A stretch of 5,652 nt of DNA, taken from assembly GCA_013821525.1 (NCBI GenBank), contig JACDGR010000237.1, positions 1 to 5,652 of the forward strand, given 5' to 3'. Shown here piece after piece: positions 1 to 5,621 of this stretch (position 1 is its first letter; each line of letters starts with the position of its first letter). Origin of the DNA: Actinomycetota bacterium (GTDB taxonomy: Bacteria; Actinomycetota; Thermoleophilia; Gaiellales; Gaiellaceae). The translations under genes were made by a program, and so were the position numbers. Under the pieces are notes generated by a model. The model searched no databases. It saw nothing but the letters and a program-made list of their open reading frames with translations, and was not told the origin of the DNA.

Positions 1-1121
1 GCAAGCCGAAAGGGGTCGTCCACGTGCAGGGGGGTTTCCTCGTCTCGATCACGAGGGAGACCGCCTACCAGGCCGACATCCACGCAGGCGACGTCATGCA
101 CTTCGCAACCGACATGGGCTGGATCAGGGGACCGTGGACGGTGGGCGGCGTCGGCGCGCTCGGCGGCACGATCGTCTTCGCCGAAGGCGCGCCGGACTGG
201 CCCGCCCCCGACCGGCTCTGGCGCACCGTCGAGCAGGAGCGCGTCACCTCGCTCGGGCTCTCGCCGACACTGGCGCGCGCGCTGCTGCCGCACGGGGCTC
301 CGACGGCCGACCTCTCCTCGTTGCGCACGTTCGTGACGACCGGCGAGCCGTGGAACCCCGAGCCGTACCGCTGGCTGTTCGAAGACGTCGGCGGCTCGCG
401 CGTACCGCTGATCAACTGCACGGGCGGCACCGAGGTCGGGGCGTGCTTCCTCTCGCCGACGCCGGTCGGTCCGGTCAAGTCGTGCTCGGTCGGCGGCCCG
501 GCGACCGGGATGGCGATGGACGTCGTGGACGCCGAAGGGCGCTCGCTCGTCGGCACCGGCGAGGTCGGCGAGCTCGTCTGCCGCAAGCCGTTCCCGGGGA
601 TGACGCGCGGCTTCTGGCGTGACCCGGAACGGTTCATCGAGACCTACTGGTCGCGCCTGCCCGGGATCTGGGTGCACGGCGATTGGGCGTCGGTCGACGC
701 GGACGGATTCTGGTTCCTCCACGGCCGCTCCGACGACACGCTGAACATCGCCGGCAAACGAGTCGGCCCGGCGGAGCTCGAATCGGCTGCGGTCGGTCAC
801 GTCGCCGTTCGGGAGGCGGCGGCAATCGGTGTCCCTCACGAGGTGAAGGGCGAGACCGCCTGGATCTTCTGCTGCCTGCTGCCGGGCGTCGAGGCATCGC
901 CGGAGCTCGCCGGCGAGATCGGCGCGGGGGTCGCAGCCGAGCTCGGCAAGGCGTTCAAGCCGGATCGGATCCTGTTCGTCGACTCGCTGCCGAAGACACG
1001 CTCGGCGAAGATCGTTCGTCGCGCCGTGCGCGCGACTGCACTCGGCACCGACCCGGGCGACCTGTCGTCGCTCGAGAACCCTGAATCGCTCGAGGAGATC
1101 AAGGAGGCAGTTGATGTCTGA
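1..1121 (+). CDS. AMP-forming acyl-CoA synthetase (acetyl-CoA synthetase-like), 5'-truncated
   Basis: This is the C-terminal portion (372 residues, reading from base 3) of an adenylate-forming ligase that activates a carboxylic acid with ATP and joins it to CoA in the cytoplasm. The frame is open to the left edge and starts with KPKGVVH, the end of the phosphate-binding A3 motif, so the GTG at 24 is an internal valine and not a start. Other core motifs follow in order: NCTGGTE at 414-434 (A5), HGDWA from 675 (A7, ATP ribose-binding Asp), GRSDDTLNIAGKRVGPAELE from about 723 (A8 hinge), and LPKTRSAKIVRR from 987 with the A10 catalytic Lys at 1008-1010. The YWSRLPGIWVHGDW stretch and the tail DPGDLSSLENPE fit the acetyl-CoA synthetase-like branch. 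Family members are about 620-650 aa, so roughly 250-280 N-terminal residues are missing. The substrate is probably a short-chain acid, but I cannot read it from sequence. The stop overlaps the next gene by 8 nt. Confidence 0.92.
   Translation, partial: KPKGVVHVQGGFLVSITRETAYQADIHAGDVMHFATDMGWIRGPWTVGGVGALGGTIVFAEGAPDWPAPDRLWRTVEQERVTSLGLSPTLARALLPHGAPTADLSSLRTFVTTGEPWNPEPYRWLFEDVGGSRVPLINCTGGTEVGACFLSPTPVGPVKSCSVGGPATGMAMDVVDAEGRSLVGTGEVGELVCRKPFPGMTRGFWRDPERFIETYWSRLPGIWVHGDWASVDADGFWFLHGRSDDTLNIAGKRVGPAELESAAVGHVAVREAAAIGVPHEVKGETAWIFCCLLPGVEASPELAGEIGAGVAAELGKAFKPDRILFVDSLPKTRSAKIVRRAVRATALGTDPGDLSSLENPESLEEIKEAVDV
1101..1107 (+). promoter_or_regulatory. Strong Shine-Dalgarno for the SDR gene
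   Basis: AAGGAGG lies 6 nt before the ATG at 1114 and only 3 nt before the in-frame TTG at 1111. The spacing therefore favours ATG 1114 as the start. The site lies within the last codons of the upstream synthetase, as expected for translational coupling. Confidence 0.85.
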
Positions 1122-1851
1122 ACGCATCGCACTCGTGACCGGCGGCGGCCGCGGGATCGGCGCGAACGTCGCGCGCGCACTCGCCGGGGACGGCTGGTCC
1201 GTCGTCGTCGCTGCGCGCTCGGGCGACGAGGTTCGCTCAGTCGCGGAAGAGATCGGTGGCCGAGCGGTCGAGCTGGACGTCACCTCGGGTGAGTCGGTGC
1301 AGCGCGCAGTCGCGAAAGCAGGCCCGGTCGAGCTGCTCGTCGCGAACGCCGGCATGGGCGATCAGGGCGGCCCGTCGTGGGAGCTCGACCCGAAGCGGTG
1401 GTGGCGAACGTTCGAGGTGAACGTGCTCGGTGTGCACCTCTGTTGCAGCGCGTGCATCCCGGGGATGCTCGAGCGCGGCGCGGGTCGTATCGTGATCACG
1501 GGCAGCGGGGCGTCGTACCTGCCGGGCCAGCCGAACACGAACTACACGTCCTCGAAGGCGGCGGTCGGCCGTTACGCAGAGACGCTGAACAACGAGCTCG
1601 AGGGCAAAGTGCCGGTGTTCCTCTTCTCACCGGGCCTCGTGCGAACCGAGATGACCTCCTCGTTTCCCGACGACGCCCCGTGGACGCCGCCGGAGCTCGC
1701 TCCCGAGCTCGTACGCAAGCTCGCCACCGGTCGGTACGACGCGCTCGCAGGCCGCTACCTGCACGCCGAGCACGACGACATCGACGCGCTACTCGCCCGC
1801 AGCGACGAGATCCGCGAACGCGACCTGAACGCGATCCGCATCCAGCGCTAG
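1114..1851 (+). CDS. Short-chain dehydrogenase/reductase (SDR), classical type
   Basis: A complete 245-aa NAD(P)-dependent oxidoreductase with a Rossmann fold. The cofactor glycine motif TGGGRGIG is at residues 9-16, Asp55 lies in the LDV adenine-contact position, and NAG is at 78-80. The catalytic tetrad is complete: Asn103, Ser131 (in ITGSG), Tyr144 and Lys148 (YTSSK). The PG-motif SPGLVRT is at 172-178. Arg35 after the second strand (AAR) suggests NADP(H), by family rule rather than proof. The length is typical of classical SDRs. The start is the ATG 6 nt after a strong Shine-Dalgarno. The gene overlaps the acyl-CoA synthetase by 8 nt (ATGTCTGA), so the two are probably one operon and may act on the same substrate, for example as a hydroxyacyl/oxoacyl reductase. 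The substrate cannot be assigned. The C-terminal tail (GRYLHAEHDDIDALLARSDE) is of a kind I associate with actinobacterial SDRs. Confidence 0.93.
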   Translation: MSERIALVTGGGRGIGANVARALAGDGWSVVVAARSGDEVRSVAEEIGGRAVELDVTSGESVQRAVAKAGPVELLVANAGMGDQGGPSWELDPKRWWRTFEVNVLGVHLCCSACIPGMLERGAGRIVITGSGASYLPGQPNTNYTSSKAAVGRYAETLNNELEGKVPVFLFSPGLVRTEMTSSFPDDAPWTPPELAPELVRKLATGRYDALAGRYLHAEHDDIDALLARSDEIRERDLNAIRIQR

Positions 1852-1867
1852 CGCCACCGCCCAGCGC

Positions 1868-2527
1868 CTAGAGACGGGGTTCGATCCAGAGCGCGCGAGC
1901 GAGCCCGAGCAGCTCCCCCGCGTCGGTGAAGAGCGCCGTGCCGGCAGCGTGTTTGCGGCCCTCGCTGCCGAGCGGCCAGGCGACGACGACGCACCGTTCC
2001 TCCGGCTCCGGCACGCGATCGACGCGCGCCGTCAGCCGCCCGAGCACGACGGTGTTGCGACCGGCCATCCCGGTCGCGTAGGCCCCTGGACAGTCGAGCA
2101 CTGCCCAGACGAACTCGAGGCCGACCGTATCGGCGCGCACCGTCCACGTTGCGGCATGCACACCTCGTTGATCGACCGCTCCGGCGTGTAGGTGGAGACC
2201 GTCGACACCGCGAGCGTGGCCGCAGACGAAGCACTCGGGAAACGGCGACTCGAGATCCGGCGCCTCCGCCGCGAGCGCATCGCCCCAGGCAACTGGGTCG
2301 GCCGGCGCGATGCCAACCTCTGCGTGGACGGCCTCCGCCACGAGCGCGTGGTCGTCCCAGACGCGCCCCTGCGCGTCGAGGCGCAGCGGCTCGTCGAGCG
2401 GAGGCGGAAGACGAAGCGTCACCTCGACGGACTCACCGCCGAGCTCACGTGCGATCACGCCTGCGCTGTAGCCGCCGTTGCCACTGTCAGCGGGGCCGCG
2501 GAAGCGGCTCTCGATCACGATGGCCAT
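1868..2527 (-). CDS. Thioesterase-family protein, probable double hotdog
   Basis: A 219-aa soluble protein resembling acyl-CoA thioesterase-like (hotdog) proteins of actinobacteria. The N-terminal half has FRGPADSGNGGYSAGVIA (residues 9-26), which reads like the substrate-helix region of a hotdog domain, followed by VEVTLRLPPPLDEPL (34-48). The second half begins with CFVCGHARGVDGLHLHAG (99-116), similar to the entry of PaaI-like hotdog proteins. It continues with a WAVLDCPGAYA segment (141-151) that may be the second central helix. Two repeats of about 100 aa suit a double-hotdog fold; this is inferred from pattern and was not modelled. Cys99 and Cys102 form a CxxC pair. The start is the ATG at 2527, with no clear Shine-Dalgarno, which fits a leaderless transcript. 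The stop is 16 nt from the convergent SDR stop. It may hydrolyse an acyl-CoA linked to the neighbouring synthetase/SDR pair, but opposite orientation weakens that link. Confidence 0.8.
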   Translation of the reverse strand: MAIVIESRFRGPADSGNGGYSAGVIARELGGESVEVTLRLPPPLDEPLRLDAQGRVWDDHALVAEAVHAEVGIAPADPVAWGDALAAEAPDLESPFPECFVCGHARGVDGLHLHAGAVDQRGVHAATWTVRADTVGLEFVWAVLDCPGAYATGMAGRNTVVLGRLTARVDRVPEPEERCVVVAWPLGSEGRKHAAGTALFTDAGELLGLARALWIEPRL

Positions 2528-2541
2528 ACTTCGAGGGTATG
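2525..2541. promoter_or_regulatory. Shared divergent start region: quasi-palindrome with candidate leaderless -10 hexamers
   Basis: The ATGs of the minus-strand thioesterase gene (2527) and the plus-strand small membrane gene (2539) are separated by 11 nt. The 17 bases form CATAC-7 nt-GTATG, an inverted repeat that includes both start codons. Minus strand: TACCCT (2538-2533) matches TANNNT and ends 6 nt before the ATG. Plus strand: TACTTC (2527-2532) is a weaker match, also ending 6 nt before its ATG. That spacing is what leaderless actinobacterial promoters show. I see no convincing -35 on either side. Promoter function is inferred. Confidence 0.45.
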
Positions 2542-2775
2542 CGCTCTCACGTCCTGCGGCTCTGGTTGATCGGCGTGCTCGTCCTCGCGGCTGCGATCAG
2601 CGTCGTCGGCAACAAGACGGACTCGAAGCTCGTGAACTGGCTCGGGTTCGTGGCGTTCCTCGTCGCGGTCTGCATCTACGGGGCGTGGCGGCGGGCTGTC
2701 CACGTGGAGCGCGGTGGTAGAGTTTTCGACCGAGAGGCGAAAACCGATGAGACTCGCACTCGCCCAGATCAATAG
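2539..2775 (+). CDS. Small two-helix membrane protein, function unknown
   Basis: A 78-aa hypothetical protein starting at ATG 2539. Two hydrophobic segments are visible: LWLIGVLVLAAAISVV (residues about 8-23) and WLGFVAFLVAVCIYGAW (about 34-50). A short polar linker (GNKTDSK) lies between them, and a charged, probably cytoplasmic tail containing FDREAKTDETRTRPDQ follows. The basic residues after helix 2 (WRRAVHVERGGR) suit a hairpin with both ends inside. I do not recognise a named family. The hydrophobic pattern in this frame, the ATG at a divergent promoter-like site and the coherent charged tail support a real gene. Against it, there is no well-spaced Shine-Dalgarno (GAGGG is only 1 nt from the ATG) and the last 29 nt overlap nadE. 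It is probably co-transcribed and translationally coupled with nadE. Confidence 0.68.
   Translation: MRSHVLRLWLIGVLVLAAAISVVGNKTDSKLVNWLGFVAFLVAVCIYGAWRRAVHVERGGRVFDREAKTDETRTRPDQ
2732..2737 (+). promoter_or_regulatory. Shine-Dalgarno deciding the nadE start
   Basis: GAGAGG sits 9 nt before ATG 2747 and supports that codon over the in-frame GTG at 2714. The latter would add 11 residues ahead of the conserved MRLALAQIN start. The site lies inside the coding region of the small membrane protein. Confidence 0.65.
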
Positions 2776-4459
2776 CGTCGTCGGCGACGTCGGCGGAAAC
2801 GCCGCCAGGGTCGTCGAATGGCTCGAGCAGGCCCGTGAGGCGAATGCCGACCTCGTCCTGTTTCCCGAGCTCGTAGTCACGGGCTACCCGCCAGAGGACC
2901 TGCTGCTCCGGCCCGGGTTCGTGCGGGCCGCACGGCGCGCGGTCGACGGGATCGCGAAGGCGACACGGGGCATCACGGCGCTCGTCGGCGCGCCGAATCT
3001 CGACGCGGACCTCTTCAACGCCTGCTTCGTGCTCGCGCATGGCGAGGTACGGACGATCTACCGCAAGCGCTACCTGCCGAACTACGGCGTCTTCGACGAG
3101 GACCGCTACTTCGCGCGCGGCGACGACCTGATCCTGCTGCGGTTCGGCGACGTGATCGTCGGTCCGACGATCTGCGAGGACGTCTGGCAGCCGGGACCAC
3201 CTGCGACCGATCTCGCACTCGCCGGTGCGCAGCTGATCGCGAACATCTCGGCCTCGCCGTTCCACGTCGGCAAGGACCGCGAGCGCGAGGAGATGCTGAA
3301 GGTGCGGGCGACGGACAACTCTTGCTTCGTCGCGCTCTGCAACGCCGTCGGCGGACAGGACGAGTTGATCTTCGACGGGCATTCGGTCGTCCTTGATGAC
3401 GAGGGCGAGGTGCTTGCACGCGCCGCCGGCTTCGAGGAGGAGCTGCTCGTCGTCGACATCGACCCGGTCGCGGCCGTCGGTCGACGGCTGCGCGACGTGC
3501 GGCGCCGCTCGCTGGCGCGTGACCGCGACCGCGTCGAGGTGGCGAACGTCGAGCTCACACCGCCGCGCGAGCAGCCGACGCCCGCCCACCCCGCGCTCGG
3601 TCAACAGCTCGACGACCTCGAGCAGATGCGGCTTGCGCTCGAACTGGGTCTGCGCGACTACGTGACGAAGAACGGGTTCGGCGACGTCGTGTTCGGGCTC
3701 TCCGGCGGCATCGACTCGGCACTCGTGGCGGCGCTCTGTGTCGAAGCGCTCGGGCCGGATCGCGTGCACGGCGTCTCGATGCCTTCGCGCTACTCGTCTG
3801 CTGCGACACGCGGCGACGCCGAACGCCTCGCTGAGTCGCTCGGGATCGATTTCCGCGAGATCGCGATCGAGCCGATGGTCGACACGTACACCGCCGCGCT
3901 GGCGGGTCACTTCGCCGGCCGTGAGAGCGACCTGACGGAGGAGAACTTGCAGGCGCGCATCCGCGGCACGCTGCTGATGGCGCTCTCGAACAAGTTCGGG
4001 TGGCTCGTGATCGCAACGGGCAACAAGTCCGAACTGTCGGTCGGCTACTCGACCCTGTACGGCGACCTCGCCGGTGGCTTCGCGCTGATCAAGGACGTCT
4101 ACAAGACCGACGTCTTCCGGCTTGCCCGCTGGCTGAACGAACGAGCAGGCGACGAGCTGATTCCGGACACGATCATCGAGCGGCCGCCGAGCGCTGAGCT
4201 GCGCGATGACCAGCGCGACGAGGACTCGCTGCCGCCGTACTCGAAGCTCGACAAGGTGCTCGAGGCGTACGTCGAGCTCGACCGCTCGCGCGAGGAGCTC
4301 GAGCAGGACGGCTTCGACCCGGACGTCGTCAACCGCGCACTCGCGATGATCGACCGCGCGGAGTACAAGCGCCGCCAGGCGCCGCCCGGCGTGAAGCTGC
4401 GGCCGAAGGCCTTCGGCCGCGACCGCCGGACGCCGATCACGAACCGCTGGAACAACTAG
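2747..4459 (+). CDS. nadE: Glutamine-dependent NAD+ synthetase
   Basis: A 570-aa cytosolic enzyme that makes NAD+ from nicotinate adenine dinucleotide, ATP and glutamine, the last step of NAD+ synthesis. Residues 1 to about 260 are a nitrilase-type glutaminase with the full triad: Glu41 (LFPELVVTGYPP), Lys107 (YRKRYLPNYGVFDE) and Cys143 (GPTICEDVW). From about 290 comes the adenylating synthetase domain. It has the PP-loop SGGIDS at 319-324, the NKSELSVGYSTLYGD motif at 426-440, then GGFALIKDVYKTD, and IIERPPSAELRDDQRDED for the substrate-binding segment. The tail TPITNRW is the usual end of this type. The length matches the short glutamine-dependent form and is well below the roughly 680 aa of the Mycobacterium tuberculosis enzyme. 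Ammonia from glutamine would be channelled between domains, as known for the family. Start ATG 2747 is chosen from the Shine-Dalgarno at 2732 and the conserved N-terminus. The upstream gene overlaps by 29 nt. The stop codon lies in the left end of the foldback element that follows. Confidence 0.97.
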   Translation: MRLALAQINSVVGDVGGNAARVVEWLEQAREANADLVLFPELVVTGYPPEDLLLRPGFVRAARRAVDGIAKATRGITALVGAPNLDADLFNACFVLAHGEVRTIYRKRYLPNYGVFDEDRYFARGDDLILLRFGDVIVGPTICEDVWQPGPPATDLALAGAQLIANISASPFHVGKDREREEMLKVRATDNSCFVALCNAVGGQDELIFDGHSVVLDDEGEVLARAAGFEEELLVVDIDPVAAVGRRLRDVRRRSLARDRDRVEVANVELTPPREQPTPAHPALGQQLDDLEQMRLALELGLRDYVTKNGFGDVVFGLSGGIDSALVAALCVEALGPDRVHGVSMPSRYSSAATRGDAERLAESLGIDFREIAIEPMVDTYTAALAGHFAGRESDLTEENLQARIRGTLLMALSNKFGWLVIATGNKSELSVGYSTLYGDLAGGFALIKDVYKTDVFRLARWLNERAGDELIPDTIIERPPSAELRDDQRDEDSLPPYSKLDKVLEAYVELDRSREELEQDGFDPDVVNRALAMIDRAEYKRRQAPPGVKLRPKAFGRDRRTPITNRWNN

Positions 4460-4626
4460 AGGCGTGATGTGGAACTGCGTGCCTGCGGGGATGGCTCAGA
4501 CCAAGCAGGTCGTTCGGGCCGGGCGCAGGGCATAGCGGTGGCTACGTTCAAGCCCGGCCCGGACGGGCTGCGCCGCGTCTGAGCCACCAGCCGCGGGTAC
4601 GCGCGCGTTTCACATCACGCCTCTAG
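4456..4626. repeat. 171-nt foldback with perfect 16-bp inverted ends; candidate structured RNA or MITE
   Basis: The outer ends CTAGAGGCGTGATGTG (4456-4471) and its exact complement (4611-4626) form a 16-bp stem, extended by GAA/TTT with one G-U. Pairing continues inward almost throughout: 4477-4488 with 4591-4602 (12 bp, including G-U pairs); 4492-4501 with 4577-4586 (10 bp, perfect); 4505-4524 with 4552-4571 (20 positions with one G/G mismatch, the inner 9 bp perfect). Small asymmetric internal loops (2x5, 3x4, 3x5) separate the helices. The 27-nt terminal loop holds a mini-hairpin TAGC-GGTG-GCTA (4533-4544). It lies between convergent genes, and its left end includes the nadE stop codon. 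I cannot match it to 6S RNA, SRP RNA, tmRNA, RNase P or a known riboswitch. The options are a non-coding RNA, a two-way terminator, or a non-autonomous transposon-like element. The pairing is directly visible; the function is not. Confidence 0.8.
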
Positions 4627-4639
4627 CGACGTCAGCTGA

Positions 4640-4673
4640 ACCCTGAGACCAGGTCCGAACCTGGTCTCAGGGT
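4640..4673. terminator. Perfect 15-bp hairpin, likely bidirectional terminator or palindromic repeat
   Basis: ACCCTGAGACCAGGT (4640-4654) pairs exactly with 4659-4673 around a CCGA tetraloop. The hairpin lies between the convergent nadE and CopD-like genes, 13 nt before the latter's stop codon, where a terminator serving both directions is expected. There is no T-run on either strand. It would therefore be the U-less type often proposed for high-GC actinobacteria, or a copy of a dispersed palindromic repeat. The stem itself is certain; termination is inferred. Confidence 0.65.
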
Positions 4674-4686
4674 GAGGCCCCGAGGG

Positions 4687-5139
4687 TCAGGCCACAATTC
4701 GGGACAGCACGACGCCGAGGATCGGGACGGCGGTCGTCAGGCCGTAGCTGAGCCAGCCGACGACGACGAGGCGCGGGCGCGTCGCCTGCTCCCGCCCTTC
4801 GCGGATCTCCGCCTGCAGGCGCGGGCCGAGCACGAAGTTGTGCAGGTATGAGACGGCGATCAGGCAGAGCGCGAGTGCGACCTTGACCCAGAAGACGATC
4901 TGAAAGGATGCGCTGTGCTGCCAGTCGCGACTTGCGAGCGCGACGCCGGTGAGCGCCGCAACGATCAGCGACCCGTAGCCGATCGGGCGCCAGCGCAAGC
5001 CAAGCTCTTTCATCGCCTGCCCGCGAGGGTCGCCTGCGAGCGTCCGGATTGCCGGCACGCCGACGAACACGAGCGCGGTCGAGCCGCCGAACCAGACCGC
5101 GGCGGCCAGCAAGTGCACGACAACGAGGACTGCGGTCAC
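4687..5139 (-). CDS. Four-helix membrane protein, CopD/DUF4149-like
   Basis: A 150-aa integral membrane protein. Four hydrophobic segments can be seen: residues about 2-31, 52-70, 79-105 and 124-149. The first carries HLLAAAVWFGGSTALVFVGV (His9, Trp16), the typical opening of CopD-like domains. The third ends in YLHNFVLGPRL (98-108), with Lys86 and His100 near helix 3, also CopD-like. In full-length CopD this module is linked to copper uptake or export; small stand-alone members have no firm function, so metal or haem handling is only a possibility. The frame stays open far upstream, but that part is a shadow of the Nudix gene. The GTG at 5139 overlaps the Nudix stop as GTGA and directly precedes the conserved helix, so I choose it. 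There is no separate Shine-Dalgarno, and translation is probably coupled to the Nudix gene. The stop is close to the shared hairpin terminator. Confidence 0.8.
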   Translation of the reverse strand: MTAVLVVVHLLAAAVWFGGSTALVFVGVPAIRTLAGDPRGQAMKELGLRWRPIGYGSLIVAALTGVALASRDWQHSASFQIVFWVKVALALCLIAVSYLHNFVLGPRLQAEIREGREQATRPRLVVVGWLSYGLTTAVPILGVVLSRIVA

Positions 5140-5621
5140 CAGTTGAGGATCGTACGCACGCGCTCCAGGAAGTCCGGCGGCGTCAGCTCCTCCGCGGTGC
5201 CGGCAAGCTCCTCGCGCGTCCACCAGCGGTAGCCTGCGACCCCTTCCGCCGGGAGGTCGACCGTCGGCCTCGGATCGTGTGCGTCGATCCGCACGAGGTA
5301 GGTGTGGTTTCGCTGACTGATCAGCTGCTGCGCCCAGGGGAACGAGCCGACGTGAGTCCAGGCAAGCGGCCCGCGTCTGAACTCTGCGAGGCCGAGCTCC
5401 TCGCGCAGCTCGCGCCGCAGAGCGACCTCGTGATCCTCGCCGTCCTCGATGCCCCCGCCCGGTGTGCCCCACCACGTCGCGCGCGTCTGCGGATTCTCGT
5501 ACTGCACGAGAAGCACGCGGTCGGCTGCGTCGACGAGCAGCGCCCGAACCGCCTCCCGCCTCGTCGGCACGAGCCAGGCGTGCAGCGCGCTGAACCAGTG
5601 CAGGCGCTCCTCGTAGGGCAC
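5136..5621 (-). CDS. Nudix hydrolase (start uncertain, may extend past the window)
   Basis: A Nudix-fold pyrophosphohydrolase, which cleaves nucleoside diphosphates linked to another group using a divalent metal. The Nudix box GX5EX7REUXEEXGU is complete at residues 56-78, counted from GTG 5621: Gly56, Glu62, then RELREELGL at 70-78 with metal-binding Glu74 and Glu75. A strand with REAVRALLVDAADRVLLVQY (22-41) and WWGTPGGG (50-57) precede it, as usual. The substrate cannot be told from the box. The start is not settled. GTG 5621 gives 161 aa but has no Shine-Dalgarno, and the frame stays open to the right edge, so an upstream start is possible. GTG 5570 would give 144 aa starting just before the domain. 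The stop overlaps the CopD-like gene by 4 nt, so the two form an operon. Confidence 0.88.
   Translation of the reverse strand: MPYEERLHWFSALHAWLVPTRREAVRALLVDAADRVLLVQYENPQTRATWWGTPGGGIEDGEDHEVALRRELREELGLAEFRRGPLAWTHVGSFPWAQQLISQRNHTYLVRIDAHDPRPTVDLPAEGVAGYRWWTREELAGTAEELTPPDFLERVRTILNW

Noticed and set aside
999..1010. Ala in place of Gly before the A10 lysine (RSAK) as a sign of decay in the synthetase
   Set aside because: The catalytic Lys and flanking residues are intact, all other motifs are present, and similar RSAK/RNAK forms occur in this subfamily as I recall it.
24..1121. GTG at 24 as the start of the acyl-CoA synthetase
   Set aside because: The frame is open to the window edge and the residues just before it (KPKGVVH) are the conserved end of the A3 motif, so the gene is truncated and 24 is internal.
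1846..1857. GCGCTAGCGC palindrome at the SDR stop codon as a terminator
   Set aside because: It is only 10 bp with no loop, so it cannot form a useful hairpin. Such short palindromes are frequent in GC-rich sequence.
2597..3910. A 437-codon open frame on the minus strand across nadE
   Set aside because: It is an antisense shadow in GC-rich codons: rich in Arg, Asp and Val, without hydrophobic core pattern or motif, while the plus strand encodes an intact NAD+ synthetase.
4533..4560. tRNA T-arm-like GTTCAAG near 4546
   Set aside because: The flanking five bases on each side do not pair, and no acceptor or anticodon arms can be drawn.
4456..4626. 6S RNA
   Set aside because: The length and closed ends are similar, but there is no large central bubble mimicking an open promoter, only small asymmetric loops, and no recognisable 6S sequence.
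5140..5475. N-terminal extension of the CopD-like frame to 262 aa
   Set aside because: The extra part is Arg/Ala/Gly-rich, overlaps the Nudix gene throughout and has no domain. The conserved membrane helix starts just after GTG 5139.
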